A stretch of DNA of 36,060 bases from JAHELQ01 sp965603365 (lineage in GTDB: Bacteria > Acidobacteriota > Aminicenantia > UBA2199), in the NCBI GenBank assembly GCA_965603365.1, contig CBFDCR010000056.1:1-36060 (forward strand), in the 5' to 3' direction. Shown here piece by piece: positions 24,824-33,775 of this stretch; position 1 is the first letter of the stretch; each line of letters starts with the position of its first letter. The notes beneath the pieces are model-generated. The model was not told the DNA's origin, did not search any database, and saw only the letters and a list, made by a program, of their open reading frames with translations. The translations under genes were made by a program, and so were the position numbers.

Positions 24824-25915
24824 TTATGATTTCAGATAGTAATCAGGATCCTCTTCGATTTTGCGATTAATCTCTTCACCCTCCCTTTTCCAGATGTCAA
24901 TATCAAAGGAAAGGAACGCTTCCACCACCTTCGGGTCGAATTGGCTGCCGGAAATTTTCTTTAATTCTCTGGAGACGCCTTCGAAGGGGATCGGATACCG
25001 ATAAGGCCTTCTGGAAGTCATGGCATCAAAGGCATCGGCAACGGCAAATATTCTGGAGCCCAGAGGAATCTGGCTGCCCTTTAAACCATCGGGGTAACCT
25101 GTCCCGTCATACTTTTCATGGTGGTGAAGTACGACCTGGGAGGACTCTTCCAAAAATTTTATTTTGTGGAGAATCTCGTATCCCAGAACCGGATGAGTCT
25201 TCATAATGGCCCATTCTTCCGGTGTTAACTCCCCGGCCTTTCGCAGAATTGCATCCGGAATTCCGATTTTGCCGATATCATGGAGTAAGGCCCCGTATTC
25301 TAACGCCTTAAGTCGCATTTCATCATGGATTCCCAATAATTTGGCCAGTTGCAAGGTATATTTAACCACCCTGATGGAATGTCCCTGGGTCTCGGTATCC
25401 CGGGTATCCAGGGCGGTGACCAGAGCACTCAACGTAAATTTATAGGTTCTATCGAGCTCATCGAGGGCCCTCCTTAACTCAACGGTTCTCTCCTCTACCT
25501 TCTTCTCAAGTTCCCGCTGGTATTCTTTGTTTTCCAAAATCAGTCGCCTTTTCTCGAGGGCTTTACTGGCGACCAGGGCCACTTCATTCAACTTAAAAGG
25601 TTTTGAAACGTAATCGTAAGCGCCTTTTGACATGGCCGAAATGGCAGACTCAATATCTTTAACCGCCGAAATCATCACCACAATTACATCCTCGTCGATC
25701 TTTTTGATGTCATCCAGCAGTTCAAGACCGGATTTGCCGGGCATTCGAATATCCGACATCACCAAATCAACCTCACCGGAAGATTTGAATTTCTCCAGTG
25801 CTTCAAAAGCATCGGCTGCCGAGACACATCCGTATCCTTCTCCTCCTAAAAAATCGCAGAGCAGATCTCGAATATCTTGCTCGTCGTCAGCGATCAAAAT
25901 AGTCCCATTATCCAT
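24824..25915 (-). CDS. Response regulator with HD-GYP output domain
   Basis: A 363-residue two-component regulator. The receiver domain (about 5-120) has the acidic pair DDEQD, phospho-acceptor Asp55 in VMSDIRMPG, and Lys105 in SKPFK. A coiled-coil linker (about 125-155, KEYQRELEKKVEERTVELRRALDEL) leads to the HD-GYP domain (about 160-345) with HD212-213 in LLHDIGKIGIP and the signature HHEKYDGTGYPDGLKG. Such domains hydrolyse cyclic di-GMP. No partner kinase lies nearby. The ATG at 25915 is seven bases from a possible -10 (TATTAA, 25928-25923) with TTTACT at 25951-25946, so it may also be leaderless. Confidence 0.93.
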   Translation of the reverse strand: MDNGTILIADDEQDIRDLLCDFLGGEGYGCVSAADAFEALEKFKSSGEVDLVMSDIRMPGKSGLELLDDIKKIDEDVIVVMISAVKDIESAISAMSKGAYDYVSKPFKLNEVALVASKALEKRRLILENKEYQRELEKKVEERTVELRRALDELDRTYKFTLSALVTALDTRDTETQGHSIRVVKYTLQLAKLLGIHDEMRLKALEYGALLHDIGKIGIPDAILRKAGELTPEEWAIMKTHPVLGYEILHKIKFLEESSQVVLHHHEKYDGTGYPDGLKGSQIPLGSRIFAVADAFDAMTSRRPYRYPIPFEGVSRELKKISGSQFDPKVVEAFLSFDIDIWKREGEEINRKIEEDPDYYLKS

Positions 25916-25922
25916 AGCATTA

Positions 25923-25951
25923 TTAATAGCACAAAAATGAAGCGGAGTAAA
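25923..25951 (-). promoter_or_regulatory. Possible leaderless promoter of the HD-GYP gene
   Basis: Minus strand TTTACT (25951-25946), 17 bp, TATTAA (25928-25923), seven bases to the ATG at 25915. Both hexamers are imperfect, so this is the weakest of the set. Confidence 0.45.
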
Positions 25952-25965
25952 GTAAAACGGAAATC

Positions 25966-27126
25966 TTATAATTTGGCCAGCTCTTTTAGTTCCTCGACTT
26001 TATCCAATTGTTCCCAGGGGAATGTATCCCGGCCGAAATGGCCGTAGGCAGCGGTCCGTTTGTAAATGGGCCGTTTCAGATCCAATTCCTTCAATATAGC
26101 AGCCGGCTTTAGAGGGAATACCTTCCTGATTAGCTTGACCATCTCCTCTTCCGGTATTTTACCGCTACCAAATAGGCCCACATTAACAGAAACCGGTTCT
26201 GCAACTCCAATGGCATAGGCCAATTGGACCTCGCATCGCTCTGCCAGACCGGCGGCCACGATATTTTTGGCAATGTATCTGGCAGCATAAGCGGCAGAAC
26301 GATCGACTTTAGAAGGATCTTTACCGGAAAAGGCACCTCCGCCGTGCCGTCCCATACCACCATAGGTATCCACGATGATCTTTCTGCCGGTCACACCGGC
26401 ATCGGCATAGGGCCCTCCGTGGACGAACTTTCCCGTTGGATTTACAAAATAAGTGGTGTCCTCCCTGATCCAATCTTTACAAACAGGCTTTATAACCTTC
26501 TCAACAATATCTCTTTCGATTTCATCATGTTCATGCCCCTCATGATGCTGGTTGGAAATCACCACCGTGGTTACCTTTTGGGGTTTTCCATCCCGATACT
26601 CTACTGTCACCTGTGATTTACCGTCAGGACCGAGATAAGGAATGATCTTGTTTCTGCGGACTTCCGATAGTCTTAAAGTTAACCGGTGAGCCAGATGAAT
26701 GGGAAGGGGCATAAAAGTTTCGGTCTCATTGGTAGCATAGCCAAACATCATACCCTGATCTCCGGCCCCTTGCTCCTTGTATTCCCCCAGTCCTTCGGTA
26801 ACGCCCTGTGAGATGTCGGGGGATTGTTCCTCGATATGGACCAGGACAGCACAGGTCTCACTGTCAATACCATACTTACTGGACGTATAGCCGATTTCCT
26901 TTAGAGTTTTTCGAACGATCACAGGAATATTTACATATCCCCTGGTGGTCAATTCTCCGGCGACAACCACCATACCCGTCTTTGTTAAACACTCAACCGC
27001 GACACGAGAATCGGGGTCCTGCTCCAAACAGGCGTCCAATATGGCATCGGATACCTGATCACACATTTTGTCTGGATGACCTTCCGTGACAGATTCTGAA
27101 GTGAAAAGGTAGCTTCCTTTAATCAT
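25966..27126 (-). CDS. metK: S-adenosylmethionine synthetase
   Basis: A 386-residue enzyme making SAM from methionine and ATP. Motifs: FTSESVTEGHPDKMCDQVSDA near the N-terminus; GAGDQGMMFGYA (the conserved GAGDQG loop); and the PPi/Mg loop GGGAFSGKDPSKVDRSAAYAAR. The start is the ATG at 27126 (MIKGSYLF), six bases after GGAGG; an ATG four codons earlier overlaps that site. It supplies the SAM that feeds the SAH recycled by AhcY. The gap to the aldolase gene upstream is 86 bp and shows no clear promoter or terminator, so read-through is possible. Confidence 0.97.
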   Translation of the reverse strand: MIKGSYLFTSESVTEGHPDKMCDQVSDAILDACLEQDPDSRVAVECLTKTGMVVVAGELTTRGYVNIPVIVRKTLKEIGYTSSKYGIDSETCAVLVHIEEQSPDISQGVTEGLGEYKEQGAGDQGMMFGYATNETETFMPLPIHLAHRLTLRLSEVRRNKIIPYLGPDGKSQVTVEYRDGKPQKVTTVVISNQHHEGHEHDEIERDIVEKVIKPVCKDWIREDTTYFVNPTGKFVHGGPYADAGVTGRKIIVDTYGGMGRHGGGAFSGKDPSKVDRSAAYAARYIAKNIVAAGLAERCEVQLAYAIGVAEPVSVNVGLFGSGKIPEEEMVKLIRKVFPLKPAAILKELDLKRPIYKRTAAYGHFGRDTFPWEQLDKVEELKELAKL

Positions 27127-27212
27127 AATAACCTCCAAAAATGTTCGCTAATATTATCTACTATGCGATCTTTATTTTTCTATTGAGCACGAGTAAATTT
27201 TTTAATAATCTC

Positions 27213-28124
27213 CTATTGACCTTGATAAATCTTAAAGGCTTCATCCACAGATTTTCCGTAAACCGTGATGGCTGTAATAGCGTTCGTCATATTGACCGCT
27301 TCCTGGAAGGATTTTTGATGGATGTTTCTTCCAGTGGCATTACCGGAAGCAGCGGAAATAAAAATTTGATCGTGAAGAGACTGTAAAAATTCTTTGGGAT
27401 CAATACTGGACCCGCCGGCACATAACACTTTAGTTCTGCCCGCGGCTTTAATCGCTTGCTTCAGTATTTCAGCCCTGATTTCACCCTCCTTTTTGGGGTA
27501 ATTGATCTTTACAAAATCTGAACCCAGGCAAGCGGCAACACCGGTGGCCCCGGCAATGAGATCAGGATCTTTTTCATCTTTCACCGCCTGTCCTCTGGGA
27601 TAGACCCACAAAACGGACAGCAAACCGTGCTGATGGGCCTTGTAAACCGCCTGGGCAGCCTCCCTCAGCATCATATGCTCAAATTCACTACCCAGATAAA
27701 TGGTATAGCCAACACCCAGAATATTCAATCCCGAATTCTTCTTAAAATCCACCACCTGCTCCACTTCCAATAACTGAAGAGATGCCGGATCCCTTTGGGC
27801 GGTTTTCACCAAATTGGTTTTTGAGTTCAATTTAACCAGGTAAGGAACCTCTGGATAATCGGGCCCATACATCGAGATAAGACCCATTTGGGTGGCAAAG
27901 ACCCCGATCTCTGCTGTATCGGCAATTTTAAATAGATGCTCCGGCACATTGTCATCTTCGGCAATACCTTCGCCGTAGAAGTCTTTGTTTAAGTGTTCAA
28001 TTTTTTGGTCTCCGGCGAAAAGCATCAATCGACCGGAGCCCCGGGTAATTTCGTCGTAATTACTTAAATATTCATTCACCACTGAATTCGGTACATCTGC
28101 CGGGATGTAAATTTGATTTTCCAT
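27213..28124 (-). CDS. Class I fructose-bisphosphate aldolase (DhnA/archaeal type)
   Basis: A 303-residue aldolase of the DhnA/FbaB family, which forms a Schiff base rather than using zinc. Motifs: GRLMLFAGDQKIEHLNKDF; LWVYPRGQAVKD; the region GSDFVKINYPKKEGE with the likely Schiff-base lysine in VKINYPK; KVLCAGGSS; and GNATGRNIHQ, the phosphate-binding end. The start is the ATG at 28124, seven bases after AGGAGG. It splits or forms fructose-1,6-bisphosphate in glycolysis or gluconeogenesis, and shares the region with gpmI. A DeoC/LsrF-like relative is the alternative, but the motifs fit aldolase better. Confidence 0.85.
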   Translation of the reverse strand: MENQIYIPADVPNSVVNEYLSNYDEITRGSGRLMLFAGDQKIEHLNKDFYGEGIAEDDNVPEHLFKIADTAEIGVFATQMGLISMYGPDYPEVPYLVKLNSKTNLVKTAQRDPASLQLLEVEQVVDFKKNSGLNILGVGYTIYLGSEFEHMMLREAAQAVYKAHQHGLLSVLWVYPRGQAVKDEKDPDLIAGATGVAACLGSDFVKINYPKKEGEIRAEILKQAIKAAGRTKVLCAGGSSIDPKEFLQSLHDQIFISAASGNATGRNIHQKSFQEAVNMTNAITAITVYGKSVDEAFKIYQGQ

Positions 28125-28253
28125 ATTTTTACCTCCTGGAAGACAAAAGTCTAACATATTTTTAATGTTTTTTGAAGGTTAAAAATTAAAATTTAATATG
28201 ACCGTTAAAATTCCTCCTCTACTCCACCCCTGGCAGTTGAAAAAACTGTATAT

Positions 28254-28290
28254 AGTCAAAGGTAAAGGCCATTGGCCCTTACCTTTGACT
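28254..28290. terminator. 37-bp near-perfect palindrome, probable terminator
   Basis: Arms AGTCAAAGGTAAAGGCCA and TGGCCCTTACCTTTGACT meet with almost no loop; there is one mismatched pair. It lies 12 bp after the stop of the FadL-like gene (minus strand). A T6 run follows on the minus side at 28243-28238, inside a second small hairpin (CAGTT-AACTG), and A8 flanks the other side. Bidirectional termination is possible, but only minus-strand genes surround it. Confidence 0.65.
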
Positions 28291-28302
28291 GAAAAAAAAG
28301 CC

Positions 28303-29538
28303 TTACAAGAAAAACGTAATGGCAATGTTGGGTGCGAAAATATCAAATTTGTGAATACCCGGCATACCGGCAGCAGGATCTGCCTCCAGCAGGCCCACAT
28401 CTCTCTCTTTGCCCATCACATACTCGAAGCAAAAATCGATGTTGACTTTACCCGTATTGTAACCGAGTCCGAAGGTCACGACATTGTAATCAAAGCCGGG
28501 TAATAAAATATTCTGGGTCGCTTCGGGTCCCGGACCTGGATCAATATAAAACCCAGCCCTGATCGCCAGCGCCTCGGATGCCTGATACTGGGCGCCGAAC
28601 CTGATCTGGGTGGCATCATCCCATCTCAACACAAGATCAGAGGCCTGGCCGAAGAACAGAGCCCAGCCGGGATCGCTAAAGTCAGCGGCGATCATGTCCA
28701 TCTTTTTCCAGTTGGTATACTGCACATCCGCCGTGATGGTCAACTTATCGAAGGGTTTAAAGGCAATGCCAGCACCAATCCACATGGGCCAGTCGGCATT
28801 CCTTTCGAGTTCGCTGGTATCGGGTAGTCCCAGGAGCCCGGCTCCTGACATCGACGCATCTCCTTTGATTTTAACCTTCATCGGCGTCTTGAACGTAAGA
28901 CCGAGACTGAATTTGTCGGAAGGCTTAAAAAGAGCACCAATGGTGGCGCCAAAAGCCATGCCATTCAGATCTTCTTCATATTGCCCTAAGGCAGGACGCT
29001 TGAGCTTCAGCAATCCGTAACTTAAGTTCACGGTGGCCCCGAGAGAGAACATGTCACTTAACTTGAAAGCAACCACAGGGGATAAAGTGAACATGCCAAG
29101 CTGGCTTTCCCACATATAATTAACGCCTCCAGCTAAAAGCTTGAGTTCCTCACCCTTCCACTTCGCACCTATAGCGGAGGGGACATAGCCCAAAATGCCC
29201 ACCACCACTTTTTCGGATAAAGGTTTGAAATAGCCAAAAGCACCGGAGGGATAAACTTTATTCTCGGTTTTGGCATCGATACCCAACAGACCAAATTTGT
29301 AACTCCCCTTGGGAAAAATAAATGTCCCAAACAGGGCAATATTCGGATCCTTCATCTGGGTGAGACCGGCAGGATTCCAAAATACGGCACTGTAATCATC
29401 TGCCAATCCGATAAATGCGCCACCCATGGCAATGGCCTTCGACCCCACACCGTTCAGATTCATCCCATTTCCAAAAAGGCCGACCGCTAAAACGAATGAA
29501 ACACCTAACACCAATACTAACTTAAAGACTCTAGACAT
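28303..29538 (-). CDS. OmpP1/FadL-family outer-membrane transport protein
   Basis: A 411-residue outer-membrane beta-barrel. The signal peptide (FKLVLVLGVSFVLAVGLFGNG) is followed by the family hallmark NGMNLNGVGSKAIAMGGAFIGLADDYSAVFWNPAGL, which forms the hatch/plug region. Many alternating beta strands follow, with repeats such as FSLGATVNLSYGLLKL and FSLGLTFKTPMKVK, and the end is AITFFL with an aromatic near the C-terminus as in barrel proteins. Relatives carry fatty acids or hydrophobic compounds across the outer membrane. GAGGAGG lies five bases before the ATG. It is direct evidence that the cell is diderm. Confidence 0.92.
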   Translation of the reverse strand: MSRVFKLVLVLGVSFVLAVGLFGNGMNLNGVGSKAIAMGGAFIGLADDYSAVFWNPAGLTQMKDPNIALFGTFIFPKGSYKFGLLGIDAKTENKVYPSGAFGYFKPLSEKVVVGILGYVPSAIGAKWKGEELKLLAGGVNYMWESQLGMFTLSPVVAFKLSDMFSLGATVNLSYGLLKLKRPALGQYEEDLNGMAFGATIGALFKPSDKFSLGLTFKTPMKVKIKGDASMSGAGLLGLPDTSELERNADWPMWIGAGIAFKPFDKLTITADVQYTNWKKMDMIAADFSDPGWALFFGQASDLVLRWDDATQIRFGAQYQASEALAIRAGFYIDPGPGPEATQNILLPGFDYNVVTFGLGYNTGKVNIDFCFEYVMGKERDVGLLEADPAAGMPGIHKFDIFAPNIAITFFL

Positions 29539-29571
29539 TATACCTCCTCGTACAATTAATATACTCTTTGG

Positions 29572-29600
29572 ATTATAATCAAAAAAAAGCTTTTTTTCAA
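29572..29600 (-). promoter_or_regulatory. Promoter of the FadL-like gene
   Basis: Minus strand TTGAAA (29600-29595), 17 bp, TATAAT (29577-29572). The leader is about 25-30 nt and includes GAGGAGG. The spacer is an A7-GC-T8 tract, which would bend DNA. Confidence 0.7.
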
Positions 29601-29654
29601 CAAAAAAGTGAAAAATTCACAGGAATAAATATTTTTTCCCTATTCCCCTTATTA

Positions 29655-29663
29655 TGCTATAAT
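29655..29663 (+). promoter_or_regulatory. Extended -10 promoter of gpmI
   Basis: TGCTATAAT is an extended -10; no strong -35 lies 17 bp upstream. It gives a leader of about 30 nt for the gpmI ATG at 29701, which has only a weak GGACGGA ahead of it. Confidence 0.55.
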
Positions 29664-29700
29664 AACCAAGATACATTTTTAGTGTGGACGGATCAGACCA

Positions 29701-31215
29701 ATGAAGTCAAAACTCGTTTGTTTAATTATTCGGGACGGCTGGGGAAAAGGAAACCCAGATGTGGGTAATGCCATACATATGGCCCATACTCCACATACCG
29801 ATCACTATGAACAAAATTTCCCCTTCAGCCTGATTCAATCATCCGGGCTCAGCGTTGGACTCCCGAAAGGTTATCAGGGAAACAGCGAAGTGGGGCATCT
29901 CAACATCGGAACTGGCAAGATTGTCTACCAAAGTCTTACCCGCATCGACCAGGCCATATCATCGGGAGAATTTCATCAAAATCAGACATTACGCAAGGCC
30001 CTGCACATTGCCAGAGAACGGAAATCGACCATCCACCTCGTCGGCTTGATCCAGGAGGAGGGAGTTCATGCGGTGACCCGGCACTGCATCACCCTTCTGG
30101 AAATGTGTCAAAGAGAAAAACTCCGGGATGTGGTAATCCATGCTGTCGCCGATGGCCGTGACACGCCGCCCCAATCGGCCCAGAAGCACCTGCAATTTCT
30201 CCAGGACGGTATAGACCGAACCGGCACCGGAAAAATCGCGACCGTATGCGGTCGTTACTATGCCATGGATCGTGATAAACGCTGGAATCGGACCGAATTG
30301 GCCTACCGGGCCGTCATGGAGGGGAAAGGAAAAATAGTATCCGATTGGCAGGAAGCTATAGCCCATGCCTATGCCGCCGGAGAAACAGACGAATTCATAA
30401 AACCCAGAATCATTGACTACAAGGGCATTCATCCAGACGATATCATGATCTTCTTCAACTTCCGATTCGACCGCACCCGCCAACTGACCCAGGCCATCGC
30501 GGAACCCGATTTTCCCGCATTTCAGACCATCTCCCACCACATGCATCTTGTTACCATGACCCATTATTACGATAACGGCCACTTTGACGAGATTTTTCCC
30601 GAGTTGGAACACAAAAACATTTTAGGTGAAGTAATTGCCACCCAAAAGATTCGACAACTCCGAATTGCCGAAACCGAGAAGTATGCCCACGTGACTTTCT
30701 TCCTCAACGGACTTCGCAACGATCCCTTTGAGGGAGAAGACCGTATCCTGGTGAGCAGTCCCAAAGTGGCCACCTACGACCTCAAGCCCGAGATGAGTGT
30801 CCATGAAGTCAAAGATAAACTCATTCAAGCGATCAAGTCAAACACATACCGGTTGATCGTCTGTAATTTTGCCAATTGCGACATGGTGGGGCATACCGGG
30901 AAGTTCGATAAAATCGTCCAGGCCGTGGAAACCGTCGACCAATGCAGCCATGATGTGACTCAGGCCGTACTGGCCGCTGGTGGGATCGTTATTCTGACTG
31001 GAGATCACGGCAATGCCGAGCAGACCAAACTGGAGGACGGATCACCCATGACTTCCCACACAACCAATCCGGTCCCCCTGAGCCTGGTGGGTGCCGGATA
31101 TATCAAGCTGCGTCCGGAAGGAGAGTTGTGCGATATCGCCCCCACCATCTTAGAATTAATGGGCATCAAACAGCCAGAAGAGATGACCGGCACCTCCCTT
31201 ATCTTAAAAGAGTAA
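29701..31215 (+). CDS. gpmI: Cofactor-independent phosphoglycerate mutase
   Basis: A 504-residue glycolytic enzyme interconverting 3- and 2-phosphoglycerate with two Mn ions. Motifs: IIRDGWGKG with Asp12; the catalytic Ser62 in YQGNSEVGHLNIG; AVADGRDTPP; GRYYAMDRDKRWNRTELAY; FFNFRFDRTRQL; NFANCDMVGHTGKF; and LTGDHGNAEQ near the C-terminus. Length is typical. It diverges from the FadL-like gene; the two starts are 162 bp apart. The stop is followed at once by a truncated AAA ATPase pseudogene, so whatever disrupted that gene stopped precisely at the end of gpmI. Confidence 0.96.
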   Translation: MKSKLVCLIIRDGWGKGNPDVGNAIHMAHTPHTDHYEQNFPFSLIQSSGLSVGLPKGYQGNSEVGHLNIGTGKIVYQSLTRIDQAISSGEFHQNQTLRKALHIARERKSTIHLVGLIQEEGVHAVTRHCITLLEMCQREKLRDVVIHAVADGRDTPPQSAQKHLQFLQDGIDRTGTGKIATVCGRYYAMDRDKRWNRTELAYRAVMEGKGKIVSDWQEAIAHAYAAGETDEFIKPRIIDYKGIHPDDIMIFFNFRFDRTRQLTQAIAEPDFPAFQTISHHMHLVTMTHYYDNGHFDEIFPELEHKNILGEVIATQKIRQLRIAETEKYAHVTFFLNGLRNDPFEGEDRILVSSPKVATYDLKPEMSVHEVKDKLIQAIKSNTYRLIVCNFANCDMVGHTGKFDKIVQAVETVDQCSHDVTQAVLAAGGIVILTGDHGNAEQTKLEDGSPMTSHTTNPVPLSLVGAGYIKLRPEGELCDIAPTILELMGIKQPEEMTGTSLILKE

Positions 31216-32010
31216 TTGAAAAAAAATTGCCCCCCAATTACACCAGAGTCGAATTTAAAGAAAGATGGAACGAACTCTCCCAGATGATCTCTAAAATCAA
31301 GCTCGGCGGCATCTTTGAAGTGGAAACAGGAGAAATTTCTGAAAGCTTCAAAGAGGTTATGAATCGAATGGAAGAAATTTTTATCTTTCTCAAAGATTAC
31401 AATTTTATACTGGCGGTGGATGAATTTTCCGATTTCTTATTAAATCTCAGAAAAAATGGAATTGACGAAGTCAGATTATTCCTCGAATGGCTCAGAAGAC
31501 TGCGTCAAGAGGAGAAGGCCCGTCTCATCATCAACAGAATTATTAACAGACAAAAACATAAAGGCCAGTCAAGAAGTACTTCACTTTGCCGCCGTTAAAT
31601 TGAACGACGGAATTCCTTTTTATATCCAATTGTTCGCCGACAGTCTGAGTTATCTGTTAGGAGACAACATAGAAATAAAAAAAATGGTGGAGATAGAAAC
31701 AATCTATCAAAAAGTTACCGACAAACAGCACAAGGAGTTTATTGATTTGCATACCCGGCTCAAAGAGTATCTCTCCAAAATCGAATTCAAAGCCGCCTCC
31801 CGAATGTTGGCCCATTTGGCTTTTGAACCCATGGACTTTGAGGATCTCTATCCCTATGTGGAACAAATCATACTCGGAAAAACCGAAGTTAACCGGCTGC
31901 TGAAGCGATTGGTGGATGAGTGCTACCTGAAAAAAGAGGGTGGCGTCTACCGATTTGTTTCTCCCATGCTGGCGGACTGGTGGAAGAATTCTTACGAATG
32001 GGAACGGTAA
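31216..32010 (+). pseudogene. Truncated and frameshifted AAA ATPase (remnant 1)
   Basis: Immediately after gpmI a frame reads as the middle of a P-loop ATPase (ELSQMISKIKLGGIFEVE), with Walker B FILAVDEFSDFLLNL and the following EWLRRLRQEEKARLII. No start, no Walker A and no N-terminal domain remain. Near 31540-31575 the frame is lost; a second frame continues with ASQEVLHFAAVKLNDGIPFYIQLFADSLSYLLGD and a C-terminal winged-helix segment ending ADWWKNSYEWER. The expected sensor stretch between the two frames is missing, suggesting an internal deletion plus frameshift. A second broken gene with a similar layout follows six bases later. Confidence 0.75.
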
Positions 32011-32016
32011 AACAGA

Positions 32017-33423
32017 ATGATCATCAACAAATACGACCCCCGACTCAAAAAAAAGGATGAATTGTCCAGAACCTTTGTATGCGGCGAAATGATATTAGAA
32101 GAATTGCTGACTGAATTGCATCCTCGTAAAAATAAGAAATTATCAAACCAATCATGTATTATTATAGGATCCAGAGGAGTGGGAAAATCTCACCTAGTTA
32201 GCACTGCTGTATCACCGAATTAAGGATGATGAACGCCTGTCCAGCCACTGGCACCCCTTGATTTTCCCGGAGGAACTTTTCGATGTTGACTCTCTGTATC
32301 GGTTGTTGCTTAAAATCTTTGAGGCCATATTTAAAACCAATGGGACAGCGAAAAACTGGAATAATATAAACAGAGAATACCTCACATTGAAAAAAACAAA
32401 AATAAACGGGAATTTAAAATAGAAGAGGCAAACCAGGCAGGATATTTCTAAAAAATTATTGGAGTTCCTGGTTCAGATAAACCAGGAAACCGGCAAGAAG
32501 TTCATTTTCATACTGGAAAATTTGCAGCACCTTTTCAGGGAACAACTACCGGAGGAAGATCTAAAACTCCTGCGCAGTTTCATGAGTGAACACCCCGGAG
32601 TCTTCATTATCCTCGGCACGGCCTTGACTGTTTTCAATGTGATCGAAAACTACGGCAAGCCTTCTTACCACTTCTTCCGAATTTGCAGTATGGAAAGCCT
32701 GGATCAGCGGGGAATTATCGACTTCTTGACCAAAACAGCCGCCTTCCGCAACGATAAAGGCATTGAGGAAAAGATTGGAGATAACCGCCACTACATCAAT
32801 ATTTACCGCCTTCTTACCGGTGGAAATCCCCGATTGATTTTGTTTTTATATGAACTATTACTGGACAACCTAAATCTCAATACTGAAATGATTCTGGGTA
32901 AAATTAGCGAGTTAACCCCCTATTTTTGGACAAAACCCGCGATGAATCCCAGCAGCGCAAGCTCATCCTCGATGCCTTAGCCATCGAAGCGCCAGCCCAG
33001 ACGGCAACGGAAATTGCCGCCTATATCAATGAAGGCACCAAGTCCATTGCCGAACAATTAAGACGTCTGGCAGCCGAAGGCTGGGTGCGGGAGATTGTCA
33101 TTAATGCTAAAAACGTAAAAGAAAAAGAGGTCTTCTACACTCTACGAGACTACTTCTTCCGCATCTGATACAAGGTCAGGATGAAGGGCATCGAAGATTC
33201 CGATATTTACTGCATGCCCGAACTAGCCGTCCTCCTCTTCGACCGCCGGGAACTCAATGAGCGACTTAAAAAATACACAGACATAGACCCGGCGAAACAA
33301 CTACTTTACAAAAAATCCCTTGAATTAATAGACAATACCGATTTTATGAAAAACATTTATATCCTTCTAAGCCTGTCGAAAAAATCGGAGAAAGTAGAGA
33401 TTAATCTTTTGCAGCAATGTTGA
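32017..33423 (+). pseudogene. Multiply frameshifted AAA ATPase (remnant 2)
   Basis: Starts with an intact ATG (MIINKYDPRLKKKDELSRTF) and Walker A IIGSRGVGKSHLV. One extra base near 32200 shifts the frame; removing it gives ...HLVALLYHRIKDD. Further shifts occur near 32400 and 32430. The main body then resumes (KKFIFILENLQHLFREQLPEEDLKLLRSFM, with a degraded Walker B). One T is missing in a T run near 32925, after which a winged-helix region continues to YFFRI and a TGA (33166-33168) that may replace TGG of the usual FRIWY motif. The last part, 33181-33423, fits as its C-terminus. Reconstructed, it would be about 465 residues. At least five lesions make this a true pseudogene. Confidence 0.8.
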
Positions 33424-33448
33424 CAAACGAGGGAGTCTGTATTATATT
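33420..33448 (+). promoter_or_regulatory. Consensus promoter of the Phd-RelE operon
   Basis: TTGACA (33420-33425), 17 bp, TATATT (33443-33448), the strongest -35 in the window. Between it and the antitoxin lie a hairpin AATAGC...GCTATT (33461-33479) and a 17-codon frame (33453-33506). Confidence 0.75.
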
Positions 33449-33460
33449 TGTAATGACAAT

Positions 33461-33479
33461 AATAGCTAAAAAGGCTATT
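33461..33479. promoter_or_regulatory. Inverted repeat in the Phd-RelE leader, possible operator
   Basis: AATAGC and GCTATT (6-bp arms, 7-bp spacer) lie just after the predicted start point. Phd/YefM antitoxins bind short palindromes in their own promoter, so this is a candidate site; a leader hairpin is equally possible. Confidence 0.4.
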
Positions 33480-33510
33480 ATGGCTAAATTGAGTGAATTG
33501 GAGTAAAAAA

Positions 33511-33759
33511 ATGAAGACGATTAATGCTACCGAAGCTAAAAATAGGTTTGGCTGGTATCTTCAGATGTCTATAGCTGAACCAATTTTTATAGAGAAAAAT
33601 CGCCGCCCATCGGCGGTTTTGTTGTCTTTTGAAGAGTACGAAAAATTAAAACGTCTAGAAGATCTGTATTGGGCTAAAAAGGCGCTAAAAGCCGAAAAAG
33701 AGGGATATCTAGGGGAACCGGAATCCCTGAAGGTCATTCAAAAAACTAAATCTGAGTGA
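33511..33759 (+). CDS. Phd/YefM-family antitoxin
   Basis: An 82-residue antitoxin. The N-terminal Phd/YefM fold is clear: MKTINATEAKNRFGWYLQMS, EPIFIEKNRRPSAVLLSFEEYEKLKRLED. The C-terminal part (KKALKAEKEGYLGEPESLKVIQKTK) should bind the toxin. The start is the ATG at 33511, seven bases after GGAG; the upstream TTG codons are not needed. The toxin gene begins 16 bp downstream. It lies in the decay zone beside two pseudogenes, which fits a mobile or recently acquired module. Confidence 0.9.
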   Translation: MKTINATEAKNRFGWYLQMSIAEPIFIEKNRRPSAVLLSFEEYEKLKRLEDLYWAKKALKAEKEGYLGEPESLKVIQKTKSE

Positions 33760-33775
33760 TAAATAGTTGGCGGGA

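Noticed and set aside
27127..27138. metK start four codons upstream (MEVIMIKG)
   Set aside because: Those codons are the GGAGG ribosome-binding site of the proper ATG.
32017..33423. Several separate small genes (68, 173, 80 and 80 residues)
   Set aside because: Read together across simple indels they form one AAA ATPase with ordered motifs, so they are pieces of a pseudogene.
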